NCBI GenBank assembly: GCA_019055375.1
Contig: JAHQIW010006107.1
Coordinates: 12,501-76,500 of the forward strand
Source of the DNA: Parelaphostrongylus tenuis
Taxonomy: Eukaryota > Nematoda > Chromadorea > Rhabditida > Metastrongylidae
Direction of reading: 5' to 3'
DNA length: 64,000 nt
In this document: piece after piece, positions 53,270-64,000 of the stretch
How positions within the stretch are numbered: position 1 is the first letter of the stretch
How the letters are laid out: each line of letters opens with the position of its first letter
The notes under the pieces: model-generated
Seen by the model: the letters and a program-made list of their open reading frames with translations, nothing else
Databases searched by the model: none
What the model was told of the DNA's origin: nothing
Program-made: the position numbers and the translations under genes

Positions 53270-56200
53270 CTTAACATTGTCAAGCGCAGTATCCCTATAC
53301 CTAAGCCTGCTCGCTGGCGACTGGCCATGAACAGAAGGCTCATCTAGTGTCACAGGTTGAGTGGAAGGCAAGGAACCTATAAAGAAGATACACGAAGATC
53401 TCAAAGTATCTTGAAATCCGGCTTTCTTTGTGTAGGCATTACCTGAGTGAATTCTTCCATAACCATTGTCATTGTCCACTTCAATGACGCACTTGTGAAC
53501 CTCACCACTAGGAGGTGACCGCCAGGAAGTTTGTGGTTTTGCATCCGAAACTGGTGTCTGCTTCGATTTCTGGAAAAAATACAAAGTATTAATTAAACAA
53601 TTTACTTGAATTTTTGTGTATTTACCTCGAACAAGCCCAGAACATTCGCACGATTCTTGTGCCGTTTTATGGGCGCGGTTTGTGCAGACATCAGAGAAGA
53701 ATGTTCAACTGGATCATGACAAAGCGCTTTTGAAGGTAGTCCATTATTCCGAGACAAGCTTCCTGATTGAAGGAAAATAATAATGATTTTGAATGAAGCT
53801 GCAATTCAAAATTGTTCAATTAGAACAGAACGGTTTGACAAAGGTATCTGTTCATAACATATTTAGTAGACAGTTATCGATCCAAATTGATTTATTTGAC
53901 CGCTTTTTGCGCTGTTATGAACTTGTAATATACCCAATGATGTGGAGTGCTGTGCAAAAACATTTCCGTCAGCAGGGATTCGAACCCAGATCTCACTCTT
54001 TCCGGGAGCGTATGCTAACTGTTGAATCACCAACATTTCACAGTATTTTTCTTCTCACTGTGCGGAATCCAGTACTTCGAGCAGTCTATTTATTGTCTCG
54101 TCTTTTTGTTCAACGTTGTAGAATAGTGCATGAGTGAGTCTTCTTTGAGGCTGATTAAAACTTTATCAAATCTATATCTTGCCAAATCATACTTTAGCAA
54201 AATGGCATGCGAAGCAGAGTTGGAACTCTATCGAAACCTAATTTTTACTTTTATTGTGCTAGACTAATGAATCTCATTCCAAGGTTGAGATAATGGATTT
54301 TTTTACCTCGCTGACACAAGTTGCTTACTACAACATCATTCTCATGATCTGTATCTCTTCGTCTAACTCACCTTAAACCAGCCGACAAATGTCAGACATG
54401 AATAATGCGTAAAATTAATTGGTTCTTTGTTACCCCGAAAGACAGTAATTGTCAATTTTTTTGCCAGTAAGTAGGTGGCTCTTACATTCATACTCTTTTT
54501 CATTAACCTCGTTCAATCATAGTTATTGTACGGAATGGGCAAGTATACAAGATAGTAACAAACACAACATAAATTGCAGGGTAATTTTAATTTTTGCATA
54601 GTGGATAATAGTACACTCTAGAATGATGGAGGGTGAGCCATGACCGAAGGTCGTGATGGTCGTTGGAAAGCCACAGTCAGGCTATCCTCGAGATTGGAAG
54701 ACGTGATCAACCATTACTCTACGATGTTCAAGAAAAAAAAAACGAAAAACGAAGTGAATGCTATTTGTACTGTGATATGCATAGTGAAAAAAGAAACTGT
54801 GAGACGGATCAAATAAAGTAAAGTGGAAAAAGAGTGGTGGAGTGAAGTTGTTGTTCTCAGCTGTTCAAGATGTCAGTCACTCAAAATGTTTTTTTTTTAC
54901 TGCCGAAAAACTAGCACAGGTCATTGCGTGCTGTTAGCGATGTTTGAATGCCGAACAAGTTGTCTAAAGTTCATAATCGACAAAGAGTTAGATGTCCTTC
55001 GATACGGCATTAACGGAAAATCAAGCGTTGAACATTATGCGTTGAAATCAATCAAAGTGTATAGATGACAATAGACTTATTGGGAAATATGCATGCTTCA
55101 TCTTTCATCTCCTGTCTTTTTTTTTCTAAACAAACAAAGCAATCAATGATATTACGAATTATGTATTCTCTTTAGAAATTTTCCTCTGTTATTTAACATT
55201 ATTTGAAGAAAATACTTTTAGAATTTCGGAAAAGTAGTTGAAAATCTTGCATCGCCTACCGGCTATATTGATTTTGTCGTACAGTCTGCTTCCGGATATC
55301 CGACCAATGGTTTCCTTGACTGGGTCCGTAGGTTTCTCAAGAGTGAGTTTCGTAGGCCGATAGGCAAATTCTCCCCATACTGCTGAAATACAAAATTTGT
55401 ACGACTCTGAATGATTTGCACAAAATACATCAACATGTAGTCACTACTAACTATCCATTTTGAGATCCATTCGTAAATGATATTGCTTTTTATGAATCTT
55501 ATGTTTACGAAAACATCACAAAATGCAAAGTTCATTTAATTTCTCCCTACCACAATCATCAATTTGCATTTCGATTGCTTTCTTCCATGCTATCATTGTT
55601 TTATAGCTTTCTGTGGTGATGTAGAAATCATAGCCTTCTACTGTATCAGTGTTATCAGATGACAGTAAGAGCGTGTTCGGAAGTGATGTGGCTAGTACGC
55701 GAGATGTCTAGATAAACTAAATTTACATCAATATAATTTCATATGATATTGATATGAATCATGCAGAATAACTTGCCGATGTGATTGGCACTAATAAAAG
55801 TGTTTGCTCCGCTGATGGGCATTGATGAATGTCCGAATTTGTGAAACAATGCAAATTTCCGGCCTACACAACACACAATAAACAACGACGATGATTAATA
55901 TCACGAACAGAAGAGGATACATGCATATACTACGTTCATTCGATAATAATCATCGTGTTTATCCTCATTAAATTTGTAAATAAACTTCACAACAATTATT
56001 AGGTCTTCCCATAAACTCTAGCACTAGCACAATAAACACCACATTTATTAACCGGAATCAAATAGAATCTACATTGCTCAAAAATTGCCCCGTCGTCATG
56101 CTCGCATTCCATTTCTGGGCAAGGTCATCGCCATCGAGGCAGTTTCTTTTAGATAGTCAACGTCGCCCGAATATGGTTGTCACCAGATCAACGAGGAATT

Positions 56201-59200
56201 CCAACTTCACGTTCAAATCGATTTGCTTCGAAGGCTATGCTTGTCATCTTTTGGGACCAGACCGGACCCATTCATTGGGACTTGCTGCCAGCCAAAAAGA
56301 CGATCAACGCCAAGTGCTACCGCGGGCACCTAGACTGCTGCAATCGAGTTCTGTCACGTCGACGTCGCCACAATCTCATCCTGCTTCAAGACAACGCAAG
56401 GTTGCATACCGCCAAATTAACAAAGAGGAAGTTGACCAAATTGGGCAGGGAGTTGCCGGATCATCGCCCATACAGTTCGGATTGTCCGCTTCTGACTATC
56501 ACCTCTTCCGGTCGCTGGAGCACTTTCTGAGCAAAAAGAAGTTCTGAGAAAACAACCATTTGCGTGAAGGATTGACAACTTTCTTTGAATGTAAGGACGA
56601 CGAATTTATGAGCGCGGTATTAATTTAATGTCTGAGAGATGGCAGAAACGTGCTCAGGCTAATAGCGCTTACGTTGAGTAATGTTGTTGAGCAATTTTAG
56701 GTAGTTTTCCATGATCGGAAAGGCACTTTCAAAAGATTCTCTTGTGCTGGTCAGAGACTTTTTGCTAAACTATTGGCAATTATTCAAAAGCTTATATCTC
56801 GGAGAATTTGGGCGCAACCTTGTTTTCTAGGAAATCCTTTTATGGCGGTGTAGCACTGAATATGAAACTATGTTTCACATACGTTGATCATTATTGCGTT
56901 TAAATCTCTCAAGGCAAAGCTCTCTCCCCCCAAACTTTAATTAATCATTGAATAGTGTGAATTTTATAAATTTCAAAGACATATTTGTTTCTTAAAAGGC
57001 TCTCTTACAGCGACAGCGCTGTAGCACGAAAAATAAGATTGTTTTTCGCATGCGTTCTGCGTTGTCGCGCGTTATCACGCATGTTTTTTTCACGGGACAG
57101 AGTTCTTCCCATCAACTGTTAGCAATTTAGCAATTGATAGATAGCGCAAATTTCGAACATTTCAGAAATGCACCTAATTTTTAGAAAGGTCCCTGCATAG
57201 CAGTGTGGCAGGGCAAATAAAATTATGCTTCACACGCGTCGCGCGTTATTAGGCGAATTTTCAATATTGGTTTCGAATTTTTTCTTGGCTTCGTAGAGCT
57301 TGTTTTGTATCTTCGCAATAGAATTGTAGAAGAAACTTCATTCTGCCGTTATGAGGCTTAGGCTCTTCATTTTCCTTTGACATTGACAACTAAACCCGTT
57401 ATCAATCGTAAGCTGAAGCCTAACCAGCCCAAGCCTAAACGAGAAAAGTATGTGAACACGTAGAGAAAAAAATTTTCTAATGTCAGAGTTGTGTGCTTCC
57501 TCTAGGATTCTCACCAAAGCGAAAAAAATCCTAAATTCAACAAAAAAATTGCACCCAATGCGTGAATCGCGCGGGGGGGTGGGTGGGAAGATATATGGCG
57601 CTGTGCGGTAGATGAGTGAAACATGAAGTAAACGAATAGCAGCGGGAAATCTGTCAAGAACTCTGATCTGTACTTCTGTGGGCAACAGAAGACATTTCTC
57701 AATTCCATCATGGCATATTATGTAAAGTGGGTCCCATAGAGTAACCAATGACTTTCAACGGGGATGCTGGAATGATATAAGGTGTTAAACATTTTCTGAA
57801 GCCGATTCCATTGAAGTTATTTATGGCGACTTTTTGTCTTGTGTATATGGAACCACCAAACTTTTCGGGTTTTCGCATCACCTTAGAGAAGAAGAATTGT
57901 CAAAATACCAAATAAACCTATGAAAATGCCTCGAAAATGCCTTCAAGAAACACAACGAAAAATGTTGAAAACGAGCAAACTAAGGAACCTGAGGTGAGGT
58001 GATGGTAAGTATAAAAAATGCTTGATTTTTTTTGCGAAGCAGTGCTTTACCCACCGTGCTACACCAGCTCTTCATAAACTATGAGTTGTTTTTTCAACGA
58101 TTTAACTTGTGAAAATCTTCAAAAACACTAACCGACAAGCAAATGCACCGCTTACTTGGAACTCAATTTCATCCCTAAGACCGACTGTCTATTAACCTCG
58201 GTATGCTTTAAAAATGATTCCTGATTTTCTTCTTTGAGGAAGACACGAGGTGTTACATTAAACTTTATTTCACAGCTGACGTTTCGGCAGTTCGCCTTCT
58301 TCAAAGCCTGGAAAGGTCAAATTACCGCAATCCAATCAGTCAAACTCCTTCATTGCTCCTTTAGAAAAATTCACCAGACCTAGATTTCAATCACATCAAG
58401 CACAAAATCAACGCTCAACATACTCACCGCTTTTTTATATGTGTTCCACTAAATGATCCACGTGGAGATCACCCGGAGGCATCACATAGGCTCGTAATGC
58501 ACCCTACCCATCAAAACAACAGTCTCTTAATACTGGCTCATATCACGAGTGTTTACGAGGCATTCCTCCCTGCGGTTTATGGTTGGATTGGTCGTATTAA
58601 TCCAAAACGCTTCCAAGATCTTTCGCGCCGATGTTTAATGTTGATTGTTCAATGATGATTGTTTGGTTATCTGTTCCACTCAAGAGGAGCTAGATTATTG
58701 TTTTGGATTGTTGAATATACAGTCAGAGTGTATTAAATTCACCCGTGAGATACCAAAAGACGATTGGCTCCCATTCTTGGACGTGCAAATAAGCTTAACT
58801 GAGAGCGGCTACATAACAAAGTGGTACCGAAAGCCAGTAATAAGAATATCCTGGTTCACTATCTCTCTTCTCATCCCTCAAATACGAAAAAGGCGCTAGT
58901 AAAAAACATGTTTTGAACAGCAGCCAATGTGTGCACCAGGGAGGAGCAAAGTAGGAACCGTGAAACTGGCTCGGGAAGTAGCCACTTCTAATGGATACAA
59001 ATTTGTAACCCCTCGGCTTAGGTTTAGAGGAAATAATGCGCCTACAAACGAAAACTCAAATGAAAGGAAAGTCCCGTTTATCCTCCCGTTTTTTTAAAAT
59101 GAGATAAGTACAGCTATAAAACGATGTTTGAAAAGACCGGGTTTAGAGCAATCGGTGGCCATTGTAGAAATACCACCGAATACTCTAAAACGCCAACTGG

Positions 59201-60309
59201 TTCGCAATCGCTTATATGACCGTCTCTGCATAACGAAGGATTGTAAAATATGTCCTATCGGCAGAGACGGTGATTGCATGAGCGTAGGTACAGTCTAGCT
59301 AATCTGATGCATAACGTGTAGTGATAAATATATTGGCGAAACGGGTAGGCCACTCTATGCCCGCGTAGAAGAACACCTAGCTGACTAGCGTCTTAATAGA
59401 CGGAACATCGCGCTAAGGACGCATAGAGCACAGAAGCGCGACGGAGTTGATTCTGAAATTGAAGTCACCATCCTTGCACAGGAGCAAAAAACATCAGCGC
59501 GAAAGATCTTGGAAGCGTTTTGGATTAATACGACCAATCCAACCATAAGCCGCAGGGAGGAATGCCTCGTAAACACTCGTGATATGAGCCAGTATTAAGA
59601 GACTGTTGTTTTGATGGGTAGGGTGCATTACGAGCCTATGTGATGTCATCCCGGTGATCTCCACTTGGATCATTCAGTGGAACACATAAAAAAAGCGGTG
59701 AGTATGTTGAGCGTTGATTTTGTGCTTGATGCGATTGAAATCTAGGTCTGCTGATTTTTTCTAAAAGAGTAATGGAGGTGTTTGACTGATTGGATTGCGG
59801 ACAATTTGACCTTTCCAGGCTCTGAAGAAGGCGAATCGCCGAAACGTCAGCTGTGAAATAAAGTTTAATGTGACTCTTCGTGTTTTGCTTGAAGAAAAAA
59901 ATCAGGACTCGATTTTACTTTCCCTTTCACACTTCAGTAAAACGGTCATTACAAAAAATAAGCACAGCGTTGGAATCGTCGAAACTTACGCTATTGGACT
60001 GAGCAAAGAGATGTGTCCACGGTGTGATATGCGTGTGTGAAGCATAAAATTTTTTCTTGCTACAGCGTTATATAAATGCTCTCTCAAATAATGCTAGATA
60101 GCACAGTAGCCAGAGATTGTTTTCTGGAATGATTACCAACACTCTTATGAAAAATTCTCGTCCACCGAAAGTAATCGTTTTTTCGTCTGTACCCGGATAA
60201 CACAAAACAACCTTATACCTTGTCAACCCACAAAACATTCGTGCCCAACTCCCCGATTCAATGATTCCTTTGGCTCTCAAAAGCGTCAAAAATCTTGTTA
60301 GCACGTAAG
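53270..60309 (-). CDS. rtkn-1: rhotekin-like exons 7-13: PH domain and tail
   Basis: Exon 60309-60212 holds the first PH strand (AKGIIESGSWARMFCGL). Exon 55863-55777 holds AGNLHCFTNSDIHQC and ends VPITS at an apparent GC donor. Exon 55707-55551 holds the PH C-terminal helix with W in MIAWKKAI. Exon 55382-55260 holds the post-PH segment. The three 53.3-53.8 kb exons encode a Ser/Pro-rich, likely disordered tail (KRHKNRANVLGLFE, TSWRSPPSGEVHKC, LDEPSVHGQSPASRLRYRD). The PH domain is split by a 4.3-kb intron full of mobile elements. Confidence 0.85.
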
Positions 60310-63161
60310 CTAAATGGAGTATTATTCAGCATTGTCGAACGCGCAGTAGGCAGGGCGATGTTGGGAGTGTCGTGTACTACGCAGTCGAGAGACAAGGAGA
60401 GTTTGACGTCATACTTACACCGACGACCAAAAATCTGACAGAGTGTTCTGTATGCCAAGGTGATGAAAATCGGATAAAATCACACATGATGAGTTCAAAC
60501 GCCAGCTGGTGGATGAAAACCAAAAGGATGGGTCTCATAGGATGTAAAATTCATAAAAGATCACCATCTCGATGATCAGAGTTCTTCATGATGATCTCAG
60601 AAGAAAAGCATGATGATCTTTACTGGCTTCCGCTTAGGTGGCTCGACGATAAATGGAAAGGCAGATGGTACAATTTAACACACCTTCTTCTAGTAAAGTT
60701 ATGAACGACGAGAGAAAAACTTCGTAACATGTTCTTCCAACTATGGATGAGTGCATATATCAGTTATATTCTACCATTCGTTTATGTGTTTGCTTGCCAA
60801 TATGTTTTGCATAGAAAATGGAGCAATGTAACAAAGTGACCTAAAAGCACCTGTAACCGTGTTCGGACATTTCTTAAAATTCGTCCTCCACAAAGAGGCT
60901 TGATACTCAGCATACCCTCGGCTAAAGGTCGAAGTACTGAATTTGGCTGAACAGCTAGTCGGCACAACACATGACCATATAATGGAGGACCAGACAAGTC
61001 AGCTAAAGTAATTTTGATAAAGAATTGTGAAATATGCAGACTATGTCAGTTCATAAAAAATATTTTGAAAAATTTACCAAAAGCTGATATTTTTAAGTCG
61101 TGAATTTTGCATTCATCACCGGCATCGGTCAGGACGAGGTATGCTCGGGCAAGCATATTGAAATGAGTACCACCTACTGCAGTATCACCACGAACGACAT
61201 CTGGACGTTCCGTCGTGTTCAGGCTCGTCTTCTGAACGACAAAACTGCTTTAATTGCTTTGTAGGAAGTTGAAACATGGTTTTATACATGCCATTTCTAT
61301 AGACCTATCGATAGCGACCACAACTAGTTAATGTGAAGAACGCCTAACATTACAACACAGGTCTCTGCTCATTTTAGAGAACCACATTCTATAAACTCAA
61401 CTGAGTAGCCAAGGAATCACCGACGAACTTGAAACATGGGCCTACTCGAAAGGATTTGACTACGACGAAATAAAACCTGCTATGTTTGCTGATCAAATGT
61501 GATCTGCTAGAATGTTTTGAGTGTTTGAAAGGTCTGATCTGACATTTCAATGGTAGACGTACACTTTGGCGATCTCGCACGCCTCATCATCACCATATGT
61601 CCTACGGCTCACCCCTACTACCATAGCAGCGTCGCCAAACATGTATCAGTCTAGACGGAGTGAAAGGATCACTTGATGTTGCGGTCTAGAGTGATTAAAA
61701 GCCTTCTATATGCTCCTATAGCGGCTGTAAGCCATAGACTACGAAACGTTAAGTCATCGGAAATGCCACACCAGACCTCTGATAGGCTTAAAACACTTTA
61801 TCAGACAACAGCGGATTTTTAAGAGAGGTTTCAGATATAGTTGATTGGAAGGTGATATAATGTGAGATTAAGGCCCACTATATCTCCATATTGCTCGTAC
61901 CACATTTATCCCTTTACTTGATCCGTATCACTGTTTTTTTTTTACTGTGCTGGTCTCAGTGCTTTTAGCATTCAATTCGTCTCCTCGCGCTCATGCTTTG
62001 ACGGAGGACCACTTGATTTGTTATTTTCATGAACGGCAGATTACCGGCTGAGTACATCCCCTTGCCATCCGAAGGATAGCCGGACTCGGGTATTTCGTAA
62101 GGATCTTTGTTGCTGATTGTAGGAGAGTGTTGGGGGAAGTGGGAAAATCAGTCTCGTATCAAGCCGCACCGATTATCACTAGCCGCTAAGTCATTGGCCC
62201 CATGATAGTATCCATTATTGAATAAAATAACCAAAGGTTAAGTAGGTTAGATGACTTAAAACGTGCAGATAAAAATATTGTGATTTGTAATATTCAACAA
62301 AAGCTCAAGCCCCAAAGCCCAAAAGTCCAAAAGCTCATACCACTTGGCCGCCAAATCGTCTACCTAATGAGCGGGTGATTTTTGTCCTTAGACTTCCGCC
62401 ACCGTCCGAGAGTCCTAGATCAGTTCTCGCCGCGTATAACGTTATTTCTACGCAAAAATCGTCTGGTTCACTTTCACTAAAATAGTATGATTAATATTAG
62501 AGTTCTTGAGAAAGGATACCATGAGTTACTGTTAAAGTAACTCACAATATAAATGACTCTGGAAATACGACGTCTGTCATGGTTCTATCGACATTTGTCA
62601 CCATACTAGAGTCGACTACTCGAGATTTCGTTTGGAGCACCATAAACATAGAGTAAACGCGAGTTTCTAAAATAGCAGTTCTTTTGTTTTTATGAGAATG
62701 GAAGCACTTACAGCAATGATTCATTTCTTTCACAAGGGATGAAACACAGTAAAGCAATATAAACGCTTTCCGTCTTATCCCAAGATAATTTGTTTATCAA
62801 CTCAGAATTAGGAGGAAATCAATCAAATCTTCCAACACATAGAAACTTTTTGTCAAAATTCTCTGAAACTTGCTACCACGTACTAATTTTGGTAGCAAAT
62901 AGGCTTGCAACATCCTTTTTCTTAGCTCTTTATTGTCATATTTGTTTAGCTCTTCAGAAGCAGTCAAGTACATTTGGCAGGATTATAATTATTATAGTTG
63001 GCTCCTTTATTTTCAACACGCCATAAGTTAAAAACTTCACGATACGATGTCATGCAAAATCAAACAAGTTCTACACCTATTGATCACTACAACAATCTTG
63101 TTAACTAATGAATGATAATTATGACGCCTAAACAATGAGTAGTCCGATGATATATATGTAT

Positions 63162-63208
<47 letters not shown>

Positions 63209-63892
63209 TAAATGTGATTCTCAACATTTTTTGATAAACGAATTTGTTTGCTTGTAATGTCAGATGACTTTCATTAAAATCTCGCTTTCAGCTGAAATTG
63301 TGACGATTTTTATTGCTGAGAGCGCTGAGATCCTTGAATTACACGATTGTTCTACGCATCTTTAATACTGTATAGATTATGTGACATGTTCATTTCCTTG
63401 AAAAATCAAGTCGAGGATTCTCCAAACTATAATGAGTTTTCTTTGAAAAAGCTACATTATCGTGTATATCATATTCGATGCTGTCTTGGAATAAGAAAAT
63501 AATGCGAAAATGTTGTAACATCGATGGAGAACGTGACGAAACTCGGGAATGAGAAGGAAATGAAAATGGAAATAGTTCATACACATTATCGAATTGATTG
63601 CCTCTACAAACAATTAAAATGATGTCATCGATTAGTATGCAATAATAAAACAGTAATGAGGAGGATAATTACTTGAATACTTACCACCTTTACATTTGAA
63701 ATGTTGATCTCTGTTCCACGCCAATGGTACGCTAAGCTGTGACACGCCGACATTCGCACGACAAGGCTGTGGTCCACTAAAATCAGTGAACACGACACTA
63801 ATCGACGTCACATCGTTAATAAACAGAATGAATGAATTGCAAAGAAAATGTGACAGTACTTACTCGATATTAAAAACCTCGACCACCGACAT
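53270..63892 (-). CDS. rtkn-1: rhotekin-like protein: anillin-homology region, PH domain, Ser/Pro tail (13 exons found)
   Basis: Exons in order: 63892-63864, 63776-63685, 62666-62546, 62476-62341, 61231-61078, 61002-60841, 60309-60212, 55863-55777, 55707-55551, 55382-55260, 53762-53626, 53569-53443 and 53376-53270. They join in phase for 510 codons. The anillin-homology/C2-like region reads VSQLSVPLAWNRDQHFK, MVT NVDRTMTDVVF, PDDFCVEITLYAARTD, ITRSLGRRFGG, GGTHFNMLARAYLVL and PPLYGHVLCRLAVQP, matching rhotekin order. The PH domain has WARMFCGLTRYK, AGNLHCFTNS, FYITTESYKTMIAWKKAIEM and then WGEFAYRPTKLTLE, IGRISGSRLYDKI. Rhotekins are Rho-GTP effectors. The N-terminal Rho-binding (HR1) segment is not seen and may lie beyond the window or be absent. 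The exon at 63892 could extend upstream, because an acceptor CACTCAG precedes it in frame. The stop lies below 53270. The rtkn-1 name assumes orthology with the C. elegans rhotekin; the family call is firmer than the symbol. Confidence 0.88.
53935..54130. mobile_element. tRNA-like element, degraded, in rhotekin intron
   Basis: The left flank CAATGATGTGGAGTGCTGTGC resembles the TIR of the 31.49-kb MITE (TGATGTAGAGTGATGTGC). It is followed by the complement of a tRNA-like sequence (GGGATTCGAACCCAGATCTC, TTTCCGGGAGCGTATGCT). The T arm (CTGGGTTCGAATCCCTG on the minus strand) is a perfect B box. The right terminus is not clear. Confidence 0.6.
54640..54815 (+). repeat. SINE-B1 3' fragment
   Basis: It contains TCAGGCTATCCTCGAGATTGG, CATTACTCTACGATGTTCA and TACTGTGATATGCATAGTG, the body of SINE-B1. 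The tRNA-like head is missing. Confidence 0.65.
55998..56710 (+). pseudogene. degenerate mariner-type transposon copy G with transposase relic
   Basis: The left end is TATTAGGTCTTCCCATAAACTC with CAATAAACACCACATTTATTAACC. The right end is truncated after TTGTTGAGCAATTTTAGG. It is the best transposase relic in the window. The plus strand reads VIFWDQTGPIHWDLLPAK, then LLQDNARLHTAKLTKRKL (catalytic D in QDNA) and RELPDHRPYSSD, then shifts frame into SDYHLFRSLEHFLSKKK. The first catalytic Asp region is disrupted upstream. It lies in the large rhotekin PH intron. Confidence 0.8.
56730..57330. repeat. R1 tandem cluster, three diverged units of about 175 bp
   Basis: Units centred on GGCGGTGTAGCACTGAATATG (56843), CAGCGCTGTAGCACGAAAAAT (57013) and AGCAGTGTGGCAGGGCAAATA (57198) each include a TTCAC/TTCGC..CGCG..TTAT stretch. 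The spacings are about 170 and 185 bp. This is the inverse orientation of the dispersed R1 copies at 14.05, 16.83 and 18.05 kb. Confidence 0.6.
58211..59910 (+). mobile_element. Penelope-like retroelement relic with long inverted arms
   Basis: The centre (58630-59490) encodes, in broken plus-strand frames, NDDCLVICSTQEELDYCFGL (after the YxDD site), KDDWLPFLDVQISLTESGYI, KWYRKP, then CKICPIGRDGDC, KYIGETGRPLYARVEEHL (GIY-YIG nuclease) and RKILEAFWINTTNPTISRRE. This is the RT palm end plus linker plus GIY-YIG order of endonuclease-bearing Penelope-like elements. The 3' part (about 59488-59905) is repeated in inverse orientation at 58211-58630, so two arms of about 420 bp flank the centre. The RT fingers and early palm are absent. 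It lies in the rhotekin PH intron. Confidence 0.85.
59818..59852 (+). ncRNA. hammerhead-ribozyme-like motif in the Penelope-like terminus
   Basis: The core CTGAAGA is followed by a stem GGCG/CGCC with loop AAT and then GAAAC, which matches the conserved hammerhead boxes C3-A9 and G12-A15. Directly after comes GTC (cleavage context), so stem III would be the self-complementary ACGT with no loop, as in dimer-type hammerheads. Stem I (GGCT with AGCT) closes four pairs. One extra A lies between box 1 and stem II. The family is known to occur in Penelope-like elements. Activity is not shown. Confidence 0.55.
60480..60690 (+). repeat. possible RTE 3' fragment
   Basis: The segment around TTACTGGCTTCCGCTTAGGTGG and CGACGATAAATGGAAAGGCAG resembles the end of RTE ORFs (W-rich tail) and the stretch TACTGGTGTCCGCCTGAATCAC / ACTCGACAATTAACGG at 40.5 kb. 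The similarity is short, so the call is weak. Confidence 0.35.
60841..63892 (-). CDS. rtkn-1: rhotekin-like exons 1-6: anillin-homology region
   Basis: The first Met gives MSVVEVFNI with phase 2 to exon 2, which reads GPQPCRANVGVSQLSVPLAW. Exon 3 (62666-62546) carries NVDRTMTDVVFPES, the most diagnostic rhotekin motif. Exon 4 (62476-62341) carries the acidic PDDF segment and ends GRRFGGQV. Exon 5 (61231-61078) carries HFNMLARAYLVLTDAG and KIHDLKIS. Exon 6 (61002-60841) carries LYGHVLCRLAVQ. The 60841 donor was preferred over 60851 because only it keeps phase with the next exon. Confidence 0.87.
63151..63208. repeat. (TA)n microsatellite in rhotekin intron 2
   Basis: About 57 bases of alternating T and A with one AA interruption lie between exons 63685 and 62666. 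No other feature was seen in 62670-63680. Confidence 0.9.
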
Positions 63893-64000
63893 TATTAGTA
63901 AAAACCACTGAGTGTAGTGTTAAGTGATCAAAAGGAACATTACCCGCCCTCAAATGATACTGATAACCTGTGATATTGAATGCTGACTACGAGTACGATT

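Overview
The window looks like nuclear DNA of a clade V (strongylid-type) nematode. The evidence is many short exons with TTTTAG/TTTCAG acceptors, AT-rich introns full of degenerate mariner, MITE, SINE-like, RTE and Penelope-like copies, and proteins that read as nematode orthologues. No bacterial or viral genes were seen. Exon models were built by hand from splice signals, reading-phase continuity and remembered family sequences. No alignment was run.

Three protein-coding genes were reconstructed, all on the minus strand. (1) A rhotekin-like gene at 63892-53270 has 13 exons that stay in phase for 510 codons, covering an anillin-homology region, a PH domain and a Ser/Pro-rich tail. Its stop was not found. 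(2) A C2CD5/CDP138-like gene at 46423-28044 has a C2 domain followed by the conserved C2CD5 blocks, down to a stop codon. Its first exon was not found and one internal boundary is open. (3) A KIN-29/SIK-family serine/threonine kinase at 23232-7303 has 17 exons in phase for 601 codons, from a start codon through the kinase domain, a UBA-like segment and a serine-rich regulatory tail. The last exon or exons were not found. All three proteins plausibly belong to signalling or trafficking (Rho effector, Ca2+/lipid-dependent trafficking, LKB1-type kinase output), but nothing shows that they work together.

Layout: 1-5090 is an almost pure T tract broken only by single G bases, probably an assembly or sequencing artefact. 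5.1-7.3 kb is mostly unassigned. 7.3-23.2 kb is kin-29 with four mariner copies and several SINE and MITE copies in its introns. 23.2-28.0 kb is intergenic repeats. 28.0-46.4 kb is the C2CD5 gene, whose large introns hold tRNA-like elements, a mariner and an RTE retroelement remnant. 46.4-53.3 kb is intergenic and contains a (CA)n block. 53.3-63.9 kb is the rhotekin gene, whose PH-domain intron (55.9-60.2 kb) carries a mariner, a tandem repeat and a Penelope-like element with long inverted arms and a hammerhead-like motif.

The least explained structures are a group of short inverted-repeat elements that each carry a tRNA-shaped cloverleaf, a dimer-type hammerhead-like motif at the end of the Penelope-like element, a probable GC-AG intron in the rhotekin gene, and the 5-kb T tract.
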